From positions 145,516 to 209,515 of the forward strand of contig JAEWBN010000013.1 of the NCBI GenBank assembly GCA_023391095.1: DNA of 64,000 nucleotides, in the 5' to 3' direction. The stretch's first letter is position 1. Each line of letters begins with the position of its first letter. Positions 27,114 through 35,271 of this stretch are shown one piece after another. Position numbers and translations under genes: made by a program. The stretch is from Pseudomonadota bacterium. Lineage in GTDB: Bacteria; Pseudomonadota; Alphaproteobacteria; Rhizobiales; Devosiaceae. Below the pieces are notes generated by a model, which was not told where the DNA came from, searched no databases, and was given only the letters and a program-made list of their open reading frames with translations.

Positions 27114-27130
27114 TAAATAAGTTATTAACC
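27114..27130. promoter_or_regulatory. CtrA-like box between fliF and the divergent glutathione S-transferase gene
   Basis: TAAA-N7-TTAACC at 27114-27130 matches the CtrA consensus TTAA-N7-TTAACC except one base in the left half. It lies in the 111-bp divergent gap close to the fliF start. Flagellar operons headed by fliF or its neighbours are direct CtrA targets in Caulobacter; here control is inferred. Confidence 0.5.
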
Positions 27131-27193
27131 GGCTGTAGCGGTTTGCAAATTTGGGCAGAAATTGCCGGGTCTGGTTAGAAAAGGATGTAGACA

Positions 27194-27808
27194 ATGCTGA
27201 AGGTTCTGGGGCGGCAGACCTCGGTCAATGCGCGCAAGGTGCTCTGGGCGCTCGACGAACTGGGCGAGGCCTATGAGCAGCAGGATTGGGGCCTGCCGCT
27301 GCGCGATCCCAATGTGCCGGAGTTTCTTGCTCTCAATCCCAATGGCATGGTGCCGGTGCTGATCGAGGCGGACGGCACTGCGCTTTGGGAAAGCAACGCC
27401 ATTCTGGTCTACCTCGCCCAGACCCGCGGCCGGCTTCTTCCAGAGGACAGGTTAGGGCTGGGCCGGGCGCTGCAATGGCTGGGCTGGCAGGCCACCGATC
27501 TCAACTTTGCCTGGAAAGGCGTGCAGGGCCTCATCCGCAATGGCGCCGATCCCGCCGATCCGGCGCTGCAAGAGGCCAAGGCGGCCTGGCGCGCCAAGAT
27601 GGAAATCCTCGAGGGCGAGCTCGGGAAGGGGGAGGACTTCATCGCGCCGGGTGGCTTTTCCATTGCCGATATTGCGCTGGGGCTTTCCTGCCACCGCTGG
27701 TTCAAGTCGCCGCTTGAGCGACCGCATCTGCCATTAGTCGATGCCTATTACGCCCGGCTGCTCGAACGCGAGGCCGGAGCCCGCTGGATGAGCGAGAGCT
27801 TTACCTGA
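27194..27808 (+). CDS. Glutathione S-transferase family protein
   Basis: A 204-aa cytosolic GST. The N-terminal thioredoxin-like domain has SVNARKVLWALDELG (likely catalytic Ser10 or Asn region) and the glutathione-binding NPNGMVPVLIEADGTALWESNAILVYLA, read as two motifs (NPNGMVPVL and LWESNAILVYLA). The all-helical C-domain ends with a PHLPLVDAYYARLLER segment. The precise substrate is unknown. SD AAGGATG lies before the ATG. It is monocistronic, followed by a strong terminator shared with sciP. Confidence 0.9.
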   Translation: MLKVLGRQTSVNARKVLWALDELGEAYEQQDWGLPLRDPNVPEFLALNPNGMVPVLIEADGTALWESNAILVYLAQTRGRLLPEDRLGLGRALQWLGWQATDLNFAWKGVQGLIRNGADPADPALQEAKAAWRAKMEILEGELGKGEDFIAPGGFSIADIALGLSCHRWFKSPLERPHLPLVDAYYARLLEREAGARWMSESFT

Positions 27809-27818
27809 CCACAAGCGA

Positions 27819-27850
27819 AAACCCGCCGGATGGCTCCGGCGGGTTTGTTT
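27819..27850. terminator. Terminator after the glutathione S-transferase gene, also usable by sciP
   Basis: A 12-bp perfect stem (AAACCCGCCGGA / TCCGGCGGGTTT, loop TGGC, 27819-27846) is followed by TTTGTTTG-type sequence on the plus strand. On the minus strand the stem's own TTT gives a weaker exit for sciP, 28 nt after its stop. Confidence 0.85.
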
Positions 27851-27877
27851 GTTCCCTGGGGATCAACACAAAGGGCC

Positions 27878-28156
27878 TCAGCCCTCGCGATAGTGCTGAA
27901 TCCAGGTTGTCCTTAGTCCGGCAAGGCCATGCTTATCGATGGCGGCCTGCCAGTTCAGGAATTCATCGACGCTGAGCGTATAACGCTCGCATGCTTCTTC
28001 AAGGCTGAGCAGGCCACCGCGAACGGCGGCAACAACTTCGGCCTTCCGACGAATAACCCAGCGACGGGTATTTGCCGGGGGAAGATCGGCTATCGTAAGC
28101 GGACTACCATCCGGGCCGATAACGTACTTAACGCGTGGACGCATCTGTACGGTCAT
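27878..28156 (-). CDS. sciP: CtrA inhibitor SciP (DUF1153 helix-turn-helix protein)
   Basis: SciP binds CtrA at promoters and blocks transcription of CtrA-activated genes, mainly early in the cell cycle in Caulobacter. The 92-aa protein carries the near-invariant DUF1153 sequence (RPRVKYVIGPDGSPLTIADL, RRKAEVVAAVRGGLLSLEEA) with a helix-turn-helix at about 45-80. Its position between two flagellar groups fits its known targets. A TTAA-N7-CTAA element lies about 50-65 nt upstream of the start, consistent with CtrA activating its own inhibitor. Confidence 0.93.
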   Translation of the reverse strand: MTVQMRPRVKYVIGPDGSPLTIADLPPANTRRWVIRRKAEVVAAVRGGLLSLEEACERYTLSVDEFLNWQAAIDKHGLAGLRTTWIQHYREG

Positions 28157-28207
28157 TTTACTCTCTACTCAACCTGACCATATGAGGAAGAGAGTAGGCC
28201 CTTGGCC

Positions 28208-28226
28208 TTAAAATACCCCTAAGGGG
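28208..28226. promoter_or_regulatory. Degenerate CtrA box and small palindrome upstream of sciP
   Basis: TTAA-N7-CTAA at 28208-28222 (one base off TTAA-N7-TTAA) overlaps the palindrome CCCCT-A-AGGGG at 28216-28226. It lies 52-70 nt from the sciP start. CtrA-dependent sciP transcription is known in Caulobacter; the palindrome's role is unknown. Confidence 0.4.
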
Positions 28227-28321
28227 AAACTTACAACCGGTTAAGAAGACGCTGGAAATTCAAGGAATTGAAACGGCAGCCGTCCAAACCTGCGGGCAGC
28301 GATGCTGCGCACCTGCCCTCA

Positions 28322-29008
28322 TCAGATATCGGCCGTCGGCGCCGGCTTGGTGTCGACCACGCGCACGTCGATCACGTCCTTGAGCGCCACCTTGTTGCGG
28401 CCAACCGTCAGCATGGGCTCATTGCCCGAGAAGTCGACAGCGGTGACGACGCCCACCGAGGACGTCGAGACGGCAATGGTATTGCCGGAGAGATTGGTGC
28501 CCTTGATCTCGATCGTATACACGCCGTCCGGCTGCTTGTTGCCGTCAGAGCCCATGCCGTCCCACATGAACTGGCCCGGACCGGCATTGAGCGAGCCGTT
28601 CTCGACATAAACTACGCTGCCCGAGGCATTCTTGATGGTGACCGTGGCATTGGGCACGTTGGTGGGCGCGTTATAGGCCCAGAGCGCTTCGCCGCCCTTG
28701 AGCTCGCCGGACTGCCCCGATGCGGTCACCTGCTTGCCGATATAGGACACGGCATCGGCGCGATAAGCGTGCTGGGTATTGGATAGCAGCGCTTCAAGGA
28801 ATTCATTGGTCTTGAGCTGCTGCTCGACCCCGGTGAACTGGACGAGCTGCTGGGTGAACTGGTTGGTGTCCAGCGGATCGAGCGGGTTCTGGTTGCGCAG
28901 CTGCGTGGTCAGGATATTGAGAAAGGTGTCGAAGTTCTGCGCAATGGTGGTGCGGCCCTTGGCTGCTGCCCCGGCTCCGCCCGCTCCTGAAATGCTGTCG
29001 ATCGACAT
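28322..29008 (-). CDS. flgD: Flagellar hook-capping protein FlgD
   Basis: FlgD is the scaffold that caps the growing hook. The 228-aa protein has the N-terminal FlgD signature (QNFDTFLNILTTQLRNQNPL followed by DPLDTNQFTQQLVQFTGVEQ) and a C-terminal Ig/tudor-like region starting near VSYIGKQV, with FMWDGMGSDGNKQPDGVYTI. It begins 12 nt downstream of fliK and is likely cotranscribed. An AAGAAGAG stretch serves as SD. Secure. Confidence 0.95.
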   Translation of the reverse strand: MSIDSISGAGGAGAAAKGRTTIAQNFDTFLNILTTQLRNQNPLDPLDTNQFTQQLVQFTGVEQQLKTNEFLEALLSNTQHAYRADAVSYIGKQVTASGQSGELKGGEALWAYNAPTNVPNATVTIKNASGSVVYVENGSLNAGPGQFMWDGMGSDGNKQPDGVYTIEIKGTNLSGNTIAVSTSSVGVVTAVDFSGNEPMLTVGRNKVALKDVIDVRVVDTKPAPTADI

Positions 29009-29020
29009 CTCTTCTTGTCC

Positions 29021-30610
29021 TTACGCAATAATGTTGACGCCGCGCGCCTGGAGGGCGCCGCGATAGAGATTGACGGTGGGCGCCGGCGCATCCTCAACGC
29101 CGTCTGCGTCCCCATCTTTGGTGCCGGCCGCCTGCCGGCCCTCGCCCTGCTGGTCCTGGCCTGCATTCTGGCCGGCAAACGGGTTCTGCTTGAGCGAGAA
29201 TTCGAGATTCGTCTTGCCGCTGTCGATCCCGGCCTGTTGCAGCGCCCGTTCCAGCCCGCGCTGGTCCCGCTGCATCAGGTCCAGCGTTTCGGCCTTTTCC
29301 ACCATGAGGCGCGCATTGACCTGTCCGGCCTTGTCGATATCGAGCCGCACATCGATCCGGCCCAGCTCGGGCGGATCGAGCCGGATCTGGAACCGTGTAT
29401 TGCCATCGGTGACCTGCCGGGCCAGCTCAAAGGCGATTTGGGGCAGGTTGAGCTGCTGCTGGCTGGTCTGATAGCCGGCCTGCACCACGCGCGGCGCCAC
29501 CGCTTCCACGCGAAGGCTGGTCTGGGCCGTGTTCTGCGGCGCAGTCGGGTCCACCGTGGCTTCCTCCACCGGTGCGGCAGTCACAGTGCCTACAGCGCGT
29601 TGGTTTGGCTCGTTGCTCGGCCGCTCGGCCGGCTTGGCGGGCTCATCCGCCTTGGCTTCCACGGCCTGGGCGGCGCTCGGGGAAGACTTTTGTTCCTTGC
29701 CGTCCGTGGCGGTGCCGTCATCGCTGGCCGGCGCAGCGGGTCGCGCCGCCGCTTCGGTCTGTGCGTCCTTGCCCGTCAGCACCGGTTCGGTGACCTTGAG
29801 GGCAGGAGTGGCCAGGTCGGGCTCGGCGGGCACCTGATCGGTGTCCAGTACCACGCCGGCCGACAGCCGGTTCAGTGCCGCCTGCACATCGGCATCCACC
29901 ACCGCGCCATCGGCAAGACCCAGCTTGGCCATGACGTCTGCGCTCACCGCGCCATTGGCCATCTGGCCCAGTAGCGATGCGAGCTTGTCCGCCGCCGCCT
30001 GTAATTGCGGGCCAAGGCTTTTGACCGCTCCATCGGCCGCGGCGCGCAGGGTGAGGTCAATATCGAGGGCCTCGAGCAGCGGCCCGAAACCGGCCTCTGC
30101 CTTGCCCGACGCGCCGAGCAGCGCTGTGAAGTCCGGCGCGTCCGCGCCCCCGTCGAGGTCGATACCCAGCGTCTGGGCCAGCGACTGCATGGCAGAGTTG
30201 AGCTGGTCGAGAAGCGCCGGATCGACCGGCCCGCCCTGGTCGAGATTGACCTTGATGGCCGCAAGCGCGTCAATCAGGTCCACCAGCGGCGCCGGGCGCG
30301 GTGGTGCAACAGCGCCCAAATTAAGGTCCAGCGCTGCGGCAATGGCATCTTCGCCCGCTTCCCCGCCCGTGTTGATCCCGGCATCGAGCGACAGGCCGGC
30401 CAGGCCCAGGAGATTGAGGTCGAGGCTCTGGCTGGCGCTGGCCGTGACGGCGGCTTCGCCGGTCGCCGTGCCGCCTAGCAGCGTCGAGAAGAGACCCATC
30501 AATCCACCCTGGCCGCCGGATGCGCCGGCGTCGCCAGCCTGCATACTGCCAAAGGCGCGGCTGGACGTGCCGGCCTGGGTTGCGCTCGAAACGATGAGAT
30601 GTGATGCCAC
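29021..30610 (-). CDS. fliK: Flagellar hook-length control protein FliK
   Basis: FliK acts as the molecular ruler of hook length and switches export specificity. The protein is about 529 aa, rich in Ala, Asp, Gly and Pro through the long disordered ruler region. It ends in the conserved Flg_hook domain (FQIRLDPPELGRIDVRLDID, then RDQRGLERALQQAGIDSG, about residues 420-490). I chose GTG at 30610 (peptide VASHLIVSS read as Met-ASHLIVSS). The frame is open to 30694, but those 28 codons look non-coding and no better start exists. Assignment rests on the C-domain and the adjacent flgD. Confidence 0.88.
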   Translation of the reverse strand: MASHLIVSSATQAGTSSRAFGSMQAGDAGASGGQGGLMGLFSTLLGGTATGEAAVTASASQSLDLNLLGLAGLSLDAGINTGGEAGEDAIAAALDLNLGAVAPPRPAPLVDLIDALAAIKVNLDQGGPVDPALLDQLNSAMQSLAQTLGIDLDGGADAPDFTALLGASGKAEAGFGPLLEALDIDLTLRAAADGAVKSLGPQLQAAADKLASLLGQMANGAVSADVMAKLGLADGAVVDADVQAALNRLSAGVVLDTDQVPAEPDLATPALKVTEPVLTGKDAQTEAAARPAAPASDDGTATDGKEQKSSPSAAQAVEAKADEPAKPAERPSNEPNQRAVGTVTAAPVEEATVDPTAPQNTAQTSLRVEAVAPRVVQAGYQTSQQQLNLPQIAFELARQVTDGNTRFQIRLDPPELGRIDVRLDIDKAGQVNARLMVEKAETLDLMQRDQRGLERALQQAGIDSGKTNLEFSLKQNPFAGQNAGQDQQGEGRQAAGTKDGDADGVEDAPAPTVNLYRGALQARGVNIIA

Positions 30611-30863
30611 TTCGGGCCCCGAACAAAAACACACGATCAGGTAAGCCAATGCAAAAGCCCTGCCAGTTCGCGCCGCCGGACAAAACCGCGCCAATTCAAT
30701 CCCTTATCGGATTGACGATGCTGAAGTGGCCCCTTGGCGGTGGCCAAAACTGCCGCCGCATCGGCAAAAGCTGCCGGGCCAGAATGGACAGGAGTGTGCG
30801 CTGGGCGTAGAAGGCGGGACACAGTTTCCGCTGGCCCTTGAACCCAACCGGACACGAGAAAGA

Positions 30864-32015
30864 ATGCTGAACTCGCTTGATATCGCCAAGCGCCCCGAGG
30901 ACACGCGCGTTGTTGTCGCCATGTCCGGTGGCGTGGATTCCTCGGTCGTTGCCGGACTGCTTGCCCGCCAGGGTTATGAAGTGGTGGGCGTTACCCTCCA
31001 GCTTTACGATCATGGCGAAGCCATTCACCGCAAGGGCGCCTGCTGCGCCGGGCAGGACATTCACGATGCGCGCCGTGTCGCCGCCGCTCTGGGCATCCCG
31101 CATTACGTGCTGGACTACGAAGAGCGCTTCAAGAACGCCGTCATCGAGCCCTTCGCCAATGCCTATCAGCAGGGCGAAACGCCGGTTCCCTGCATCGCCT
31201 GCAACCAGTCGGTCAAGTTCGTCGATCTCATGACCGTGGCGCGCGATCTTGGCGCGGATGTGCTGGCTACGGGCCATTATGTGCAGACGCGCCTGGGCCC
31301 CGATGGCAAGCGCGAGATGTTCCGACCGGTCGATAATGACCGCGACCAGTCCTATTTCCTGTTCGCCACCACGCAGGATCAGCTTGATTTCCTGCGCTTC
31401 CCGCTGGGCGGCATGAGCAAGCCTGCCGTGCGCGAGCTGGCGCGGGAATTCGGCCTCGAAATCGCTGAAAAGCACGACAGCCAGGACATCTGCTTCGTGC
31501 AGCAGGGCAAATATGCGGACATCATCCGCAAGATGCACCCCGAAGCCCTCGCGCAGGGCGAGATCGTGCATCTCGATGGCCGCGTGCTCGGCACGCATGA
31601 AGGCATCGTCCACTATACGATCGGTCAGCGCAAAGGCCTGGGCGTGGCTGCGGGCGAGCCGCTTTATGTGGTCAAGCTCGACCACAAGACCGGCCGCGTC
31701 ATCGTCGGCCCGCGCGAAGCCCTCAAAACCCACACCGTGCGCCTGCGCGACGTGAACTGGCTCGGCGCCATGCCTTTGGCTGAGGCCAGCGCGGGCAATG
31801 GCGCTCCCGTCGAGGTCAAGGTCCGCTCCACCCGCGGCCCGCAGCCCGCCGTCATCCAGATGCGCGATGGCGAAGTCTATGTGACGCTGGTTTCAGGCGA
31901 ATACGGCATCTCGCCCGGCCAGGCCTGCGTCTTCTACGCCGATGACACCGCCACCAGCCAGGTCCTCGGCGGTGGTTTTATTGCCGAAGCGGTGCCGCAA
32001 GCTCTGGTGGCTTAG
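30864..32015 (+). CDS. mnmA: tRNA 2-thiouridylase MnmA
   Basis: MnmA thiolates U34 of tRNA-Glu, -Gln and -Lys. The 383-aa protein has the PP-loop SGGVDSS at 21-27, the catalytic Cys113 (CIACNQ) and the persulfide-accepting Cys210 (SQDICFVQ), both present. It also has the conserved GMSKPAVRELA-like segment and HYTIGQRKGLG. The ATG at 30864 follows GAGAAAG; the open frame upstream is not homologous. It is divergent from fliK, and its stop overlaps that of the convergent small gene by 3 nt. Secure. Confidence 0.95.
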   Translation: MLNSLDIAKRPEDTRVVVAMSGGVDSSVVAGLLARQGYEVVGVTLQLYDHGEAIHRKGACCAGQDIHDARRVAAALGIPHYVLDYEERFKNAVIEPFANAYQQGETPVPCIACNQSVKFVDLMTVARDLGADVLATGHYVQTRLGPDGKREMFRPVDNDRDQSYFLFATTQDQLDFLRFPLGGMSKPAVRELAREFGLEIAEKHDSQDICFVQQGKYADIIRKMHPEALAQGEIVHLDGRVLGTHEGIVHYTIGQRKGLGVAAGEPLYVVKLDHKTGRVIVGPREALKTHTVRLRDVNWLGAMPLAEASAGNGAPVEVKVRSTRGPQPAVIQMRDGEVYVTLVSGEYGISPGQACVFYADDTATSQVLGGGFIAEAVPQALVA

Positions 32016-32257
32016 CGTTTGACTTCCCAGTAGCGTTTTTCAGATGCGGGTATTGAGGCGAATTTGCCCAATCGGCGCAGGTCTTGCGCGGCCCAGCGCA
32101 TGTCGTACTGCCAAGTATAAAATAGAGGGCCTGAGGCATGGAGTTCGTCCCCGTGCCTTTCCCAAATGTATTTTGCAACTTCGACAATTGTCGCTTTGCC
32201 ACCAGACTCTGCAACTGCAGTGTAAACCCAGTCGCGCAAGTCGTTTTTTGTTGCCAT
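32012..32257 (-). CDS. Small hypothetical protein, 81 aa
   Basis: A compact 81-aa protein rich in aromatic and charged residues (WVYTAVAESGGKATIVEVAKYIWE). The spacing of its helices recalls a winged-helix fold, but no family is recognised. GGAGAGG lies 5 nt before the ATG, a strong support. Base composition of its codons is clearly less GC-rich at third positions than in neighbours, which hints at recent transfer. It converges on mnmA with a 4-nt overlap. Confidence 0.65.
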   Translation of the reverse strand: MATKNDLRDWVYTAVAESGGKATIVEVAKYIWERHGDELHASGPLFYTWQYDMRWAAQDLRRLGKFASIPASEKRYWEVKR

Positions 32258-32312
32258 TTTTGCCTCTCCGATCAGACAAATCTGACAACAAATTTAGAGA
32301 TTCGCTAGGAAG

Positions 32313-32501
32313 TTATTCCCCACCCTCGAGCTGCTCGGCCGTCGGTTGCGTCGCTGCGCTGTTGGCCTCTTTCAGCGCCTGATAGGCGTTGGGACCGCCG
32401 AGGAACATGCCGACCGAAATCAGCACGATCAGCAGGCCCATGAGCAGGATCATGATGCGGATCTTGTTGAGGCCGAAGGGGCCGGGCTTGTCGTTACTCA
32501 T
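32313..32501 (-). CDS. Small single-pass membrane protein, 62 aa
   Basis: It has a short polar N-terminus, one strong membrane helix (RIMILLMGLLIVLISVGMFLGG, about 15-36) and an acidic/polar tail of about 25 residues. The SD is weak (GAGA). It is oriented away from the ECF sigma gene, so the two are divergent. Function unknown. Confidence 0.6.
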   Translation of the reverse strand: MSNDKPGPFGLNKIRIMILLMGLLIVLISVGMFLGGPNAYQALKEANSAATQPTAEQLEGGE

Positions 32502-32617
32502 CGGGGCATCTCGCGAAGGGTCGTAAAAAATTTAGTCATGCACCCAAAGGCGGCGCATGCGGGCGGCGTCTTACGCTCTAGAATAGCCAAGAGAGCCCAA
32601 GCGTGCATGCTGAGATA

Positions 32618-33172
32618 ATGGGACTGACCGACGCACCCCCGCCGGAGCCGCAAGCTGCCTTGATGCAGGCCTTGGTCGTGCGCGCGCGCAATGGCGATGC
32701 GGATGCATTTTCGGAGCTGATCGAAGAGCATTACGAGCGCATCTACCGCACCGCCTGGCGCTGGTGCGGCCATCGCGACGATGCCGAGGACATTGCCCAG
32801 GAGGTCTGCGTCAAGATCGGCCAGGCCATTGCCGGCTTTGATGGCCGCAGTGCCTTTTCGAGCTGGGTCTATCGCATCACCCTCAACGCGGTGCGCGACT
32901 GGCAAAGGGCCGGCAGCCGGCGCGGCCGCTATGCCGACGCCTATGCCAAGGTTAGCCCGGCCGATCAGGCCGCCGACCAGGAAGAAGCGGCCACCAGCCG
33001 GCAGATCTGGGCCGCCGTTCGCACCCTGCCGGAGAAACAGCGCGACGCGGTGCTGCTCGTTTATGCCGAAGAGCTGAGCCACGCCGAAGCCGCAGACATC
33101 ATGGGCATCAAGGAAGCGACCGTCTCCTTCCATGTGCACCAGGCCCGCAAGACCTTGAGAGGGCTATTATGA
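32618..33172 (+). CDS. ECF-family RNA polymerase sigma factor
   Basis: A 184-aa group 4 sigma factor with region 2 (ERIYRTAWRWCGHRDDAEDIAQEVCVK) and region 4 (LPEKQRDAVLLVYAEELSHAEAADIMGIKEATVSFHVHQARK), read here as the helix-turn-helix SHAEAADIMGIKEATVSFH. I used the ATG at 32618; a GTG at 32603 would add five residues. Its stop overlaps the start of the VWA gene (ATGA), so the two are translationally coupled, the usual layout for a sigma factor and its anti-sigma partner. Confidence 0.88.
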   Translation: MGLTDAPPPEPQAALMQALVVRARNGDADAFSELIEEHYERIYRTAWRWCGHRDDAEDIAQEVCVKIGQAIAGFDGRSAFSSWVYRITLNAVRDWQRAGSRRGRYADAYAKVSPADQAADQEEAATSRQIWAAVRTLPEKQRDAVLLVYAEELSHAEAADIMGIKEATVSFHVHQARKTLRGLL

Positions 33173-35211
33173 GCTTTCCTGACGACCAAGATCCGTTCGA
33201 CGCCCTGAAAACCGCCGTGCCGCCGCCGCCGCGTGCCGAAGCGCGGGCGAAAGCCCTGGCCGCTGCGCGCGCCGCCTTCGACGATGCGCAGATGCAGGCA
33301 CACAAAACCGAACCGGCCGCCAAAGGAAATTCGGCAGGTGGCCGTCTCATGTCCATCATCAGCTCCTGGAAAAGGATTTCGATCATGGACATGCGTATTC
33401 CCCTGGGCACCGCCGCCCTCGCGCTGCTCATCCTGCCGCTGGGTGTCCAGCTCTACAATTCGACCGCGCTGACCCCCACGGAGCTGGCAGGCCGCACCCG
33501 GAACGCTGCCCCGGTCGACACGGCTATGGCCCCGGCCCAAAATCGCGACGCCGAAGCGCAACAGCCTTCGGTTATGTCCGCGCCCGAGGTCGAGATCGAG
33601 GAGGCGCCCATGGCCGATATGGTCATGGCCGAACCCGTTCCCTCGCCCGTGGCGCCTCATGCCCCCGCGCCGGCCATGACAAATCGCGCCGTTGGCGCCG
33701 CGCCGCAGTCGAAGAATATGGCGGTGCCCATTGGCGGCGCCATTGCGCCGCAATCCTATGAAGCAGCACCGGGGCTTTTCGCTACCAGTGGCGATGCGTT
33801 CACCAGCTTCGACGAACAGCGCCTCAAGGTTGCCGCCGAGGAGCCGGTCTCTACTTTTTCGCTCGATGTCGACACGGCCAGCTATTCCTATACCCGCCGG
33901 ATGCTGGAGGATGGCTTTGTGCCCGAGCCCGATGCCGTGCGCATCGAGGAACTGGTCAACTACTTCCGCTATGACTACGCCCCGGCTGAAAGCGCCGAGG
34001 TGCCCTTCCAGCCCAGCGTGTCGATTTTCCCGACGCCCTGGAATGACAAGACGCAGCTTCTGCAGATCGGCATCAAGGGCTTTGAGCCCAAACTTGCCGA
34101 CACGAGGAGCAATCTCGTCTTCCTCATCGATACGTCAGGCTCGATGGAAGCGCCCGACAAGCTGCCGCTGCTCAAGCGTGCCTTCGGCCTCCTGCTCGAT
34201 CAGCTTTCGGCCAATGACACGGTGTCCATCGTCACCTATGCCGGCTCGGCCGGGGTGGCGCTGGAGCCAACCTCGGCTGATAACAAGGCCCGGATCATGG
34301 CTGCGCTCGACCAGCTCTATGCCGGCGGCAGCACCGCCGGGGCGCAGGGGATCGAGCTTGCCTATCGTCTGGCCGAGCAGTCGCGAATATCTGGCGGTAC
34401 CAACCGGGTGATCCTCGCCACCGACGGCGATTTCAATGTCGGTATCGACGATCCCGATGCGCTGGAAGATTTCATCTCCATCAAGCGCCGGAGCGGCATT
34501 GGTCTGTCCGTGCTCGGTTTCGGCATGGGCAATCTTGATGACGCGACCATGCAGGCCCTTGCCCAGAATGGCGACGGCAATGCCAGCTACATTTCGAGCT
34601 TTGCCGAAGCCAAAAAAGTGCTGGTCGAAGAAATCGGTGGCACGCTCCACACCATCGCCAAGGACGTGAAGGTGCAGGTCGAGTTCAACCCGGCGGTGAT
34701 CGCCGAATATCGGCTCATCGGCTATGAAACCCGTCACCTCAATCGCGAGGATTTCAACAATGACGCGGTGGATGCCGGCGATGTCGGGGCAGGAACTACG
34801 GTCACCGCGCTTTATGAAATCACCCCCGTTGGTTCGGGCGGCGAGGTGGTGGACGGGCTGCGCTACGGCACGACACCAGGGTCTGCCGGGAGCGATGAAA
34901 TCGCCTTCCTCAAGATGCGCTACAAGCTGCCCGAAAGCGATGTCAGCCAGCTCATCGAAGTCCCGGTCACGCCTGATGTGTCCTATGCCAGCATCGAGGA
35001 TGCCGGTGTGGACGCCCAGTTCGCCGCTGCCGTCGCCGCCTTCGGGCAAAAGCTCAAGGGGAGCGTCTATGGTTCGGGCATGAGCTGGTCCGAAATCAAG
35101 GACCTCGCCCGTGCCGGTCGCGGCGACGACGAAGGCGGCTACCGCGCCGAATTCATCCGCCTCGTCGACACGGCGGCGCTGCTCAAGCCCGATAGCGCGA
35201 CAGAGCGCTGA
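33169..35211 (+). CDS. Membrane-anchored VWA protein (YfbK-like) with possible anti-sigma N-terminus
   Basis: A 680-aa protein. Residues 1-75 are cytoplasmic and polar and one membrane helix follows (about 77-95, PLGTAALALLILPLGVQLY). A Pro/Ala-rich linker (about 110-200) leads to a conserved YfbK-type N-domain (FSLDVDTASYSYTRRMLEDG). A von Willebrand A domain comes next, with an intact MIDAS DTSGSME starting at D321, and then a DUF3520-like C-domain (FGQKLKGS...WSEIKDLAR). Coupling to the ECF sigma gene and the short cytoplasmic N-terminus suggest it doubles as the anti-sigma factor, with the periplasmic VWA domain sensing a protein or metal signal. That role is inferred. Confidence 0.87.
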   Translation: MSFPDDQDPFDALKTAVPPPPRAEARAKALAAARAAFDDAQMQAHKTEPAAKGNSAGGRLMSIISSWKRISIMDMRIPLGTAALALLILPLGVQLYNSTALTPTELAGRTRNAAPVDTAMAPAQNRDAEAQQPSVMSAPEVEIEEAPMADMVMAEPVPSPVAPHAPAPAMTNRAVGAAPQSKNMAVPIGGAIAPQSYEAAPGLFATSGDAFTSFDEQRLKVAAEEPVSTFSLDVDTASYSYTRRMLEDGFVPEPDAVRIEELVNYFRYDYAPAESAEVPFQPSVSIFPTPWNDKTQLLQIGIKGFEPKLADTRSNLVFLIDTSGSMEAPDKLPLLKRAFGLLLDQLSANDTVSIVTYAGSAGVALEPTSADNKARIMAALDQLYAGGSTAGAQGIELAYRLAEQSRISGGTNRVILATDGDFNVGIDDPDALEDFISIKRRSGIGLSVLGFGMGNLDDATMQALAQNGDGNASYISSFAEAKKVLVEEIGGTLHTIAKDVKVQVEFNPAVIAEYRLIGYETRHLNREDFNNDAVDAGDVGAGTTVTALYEITPVGSGGEVVDGLRYGTTPGSAGSDEIAFLKMRYKLPESDVSQLIEVPVTPDVSYASIEDAGVDAQFAAAVAAFGQKLKGSVYGSGMSWSEIKDLARAGRGDDEGGYRAEFIRLVDTAALLKPDSATER

Positions 35212-35243
35212 GAGCGGGGCCTTTCCCGCCGCGGTTCGCCATG

Positions 35244-35270
35244 CCACTCTCCCCCCACAAAGGAGAGTGG
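35244..35270 (+). promoter_or_regulatory. Hairpin that sequesters the ribosome-binding site of the next gene
   Basis: CCACTCTCC (35244-35252) pairs perfectly with GGAGAGTGG (35262-35270). The SD AGGAG (35261-35265) of the TTG start at 35272 lies inside the 3' arm. No T-run follows, so it is not a normal terminator. It could dampen translation or act as a temperature- or coupling-dependent gate. Confidence 0.45.
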
Positions 35271-35271
35271 T

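Noticed and set aside
30611..30694. N-terminal extension of fliK
   Set aside because: The 28 extra codons are Cys/aromatic-rich and unlike FliK; kept as leader.
30727..30745. Possible sigma-54 promoter before fliK
   Set aside because: GG and GC elements are 3 bp too close for a -24/-12 promoter.
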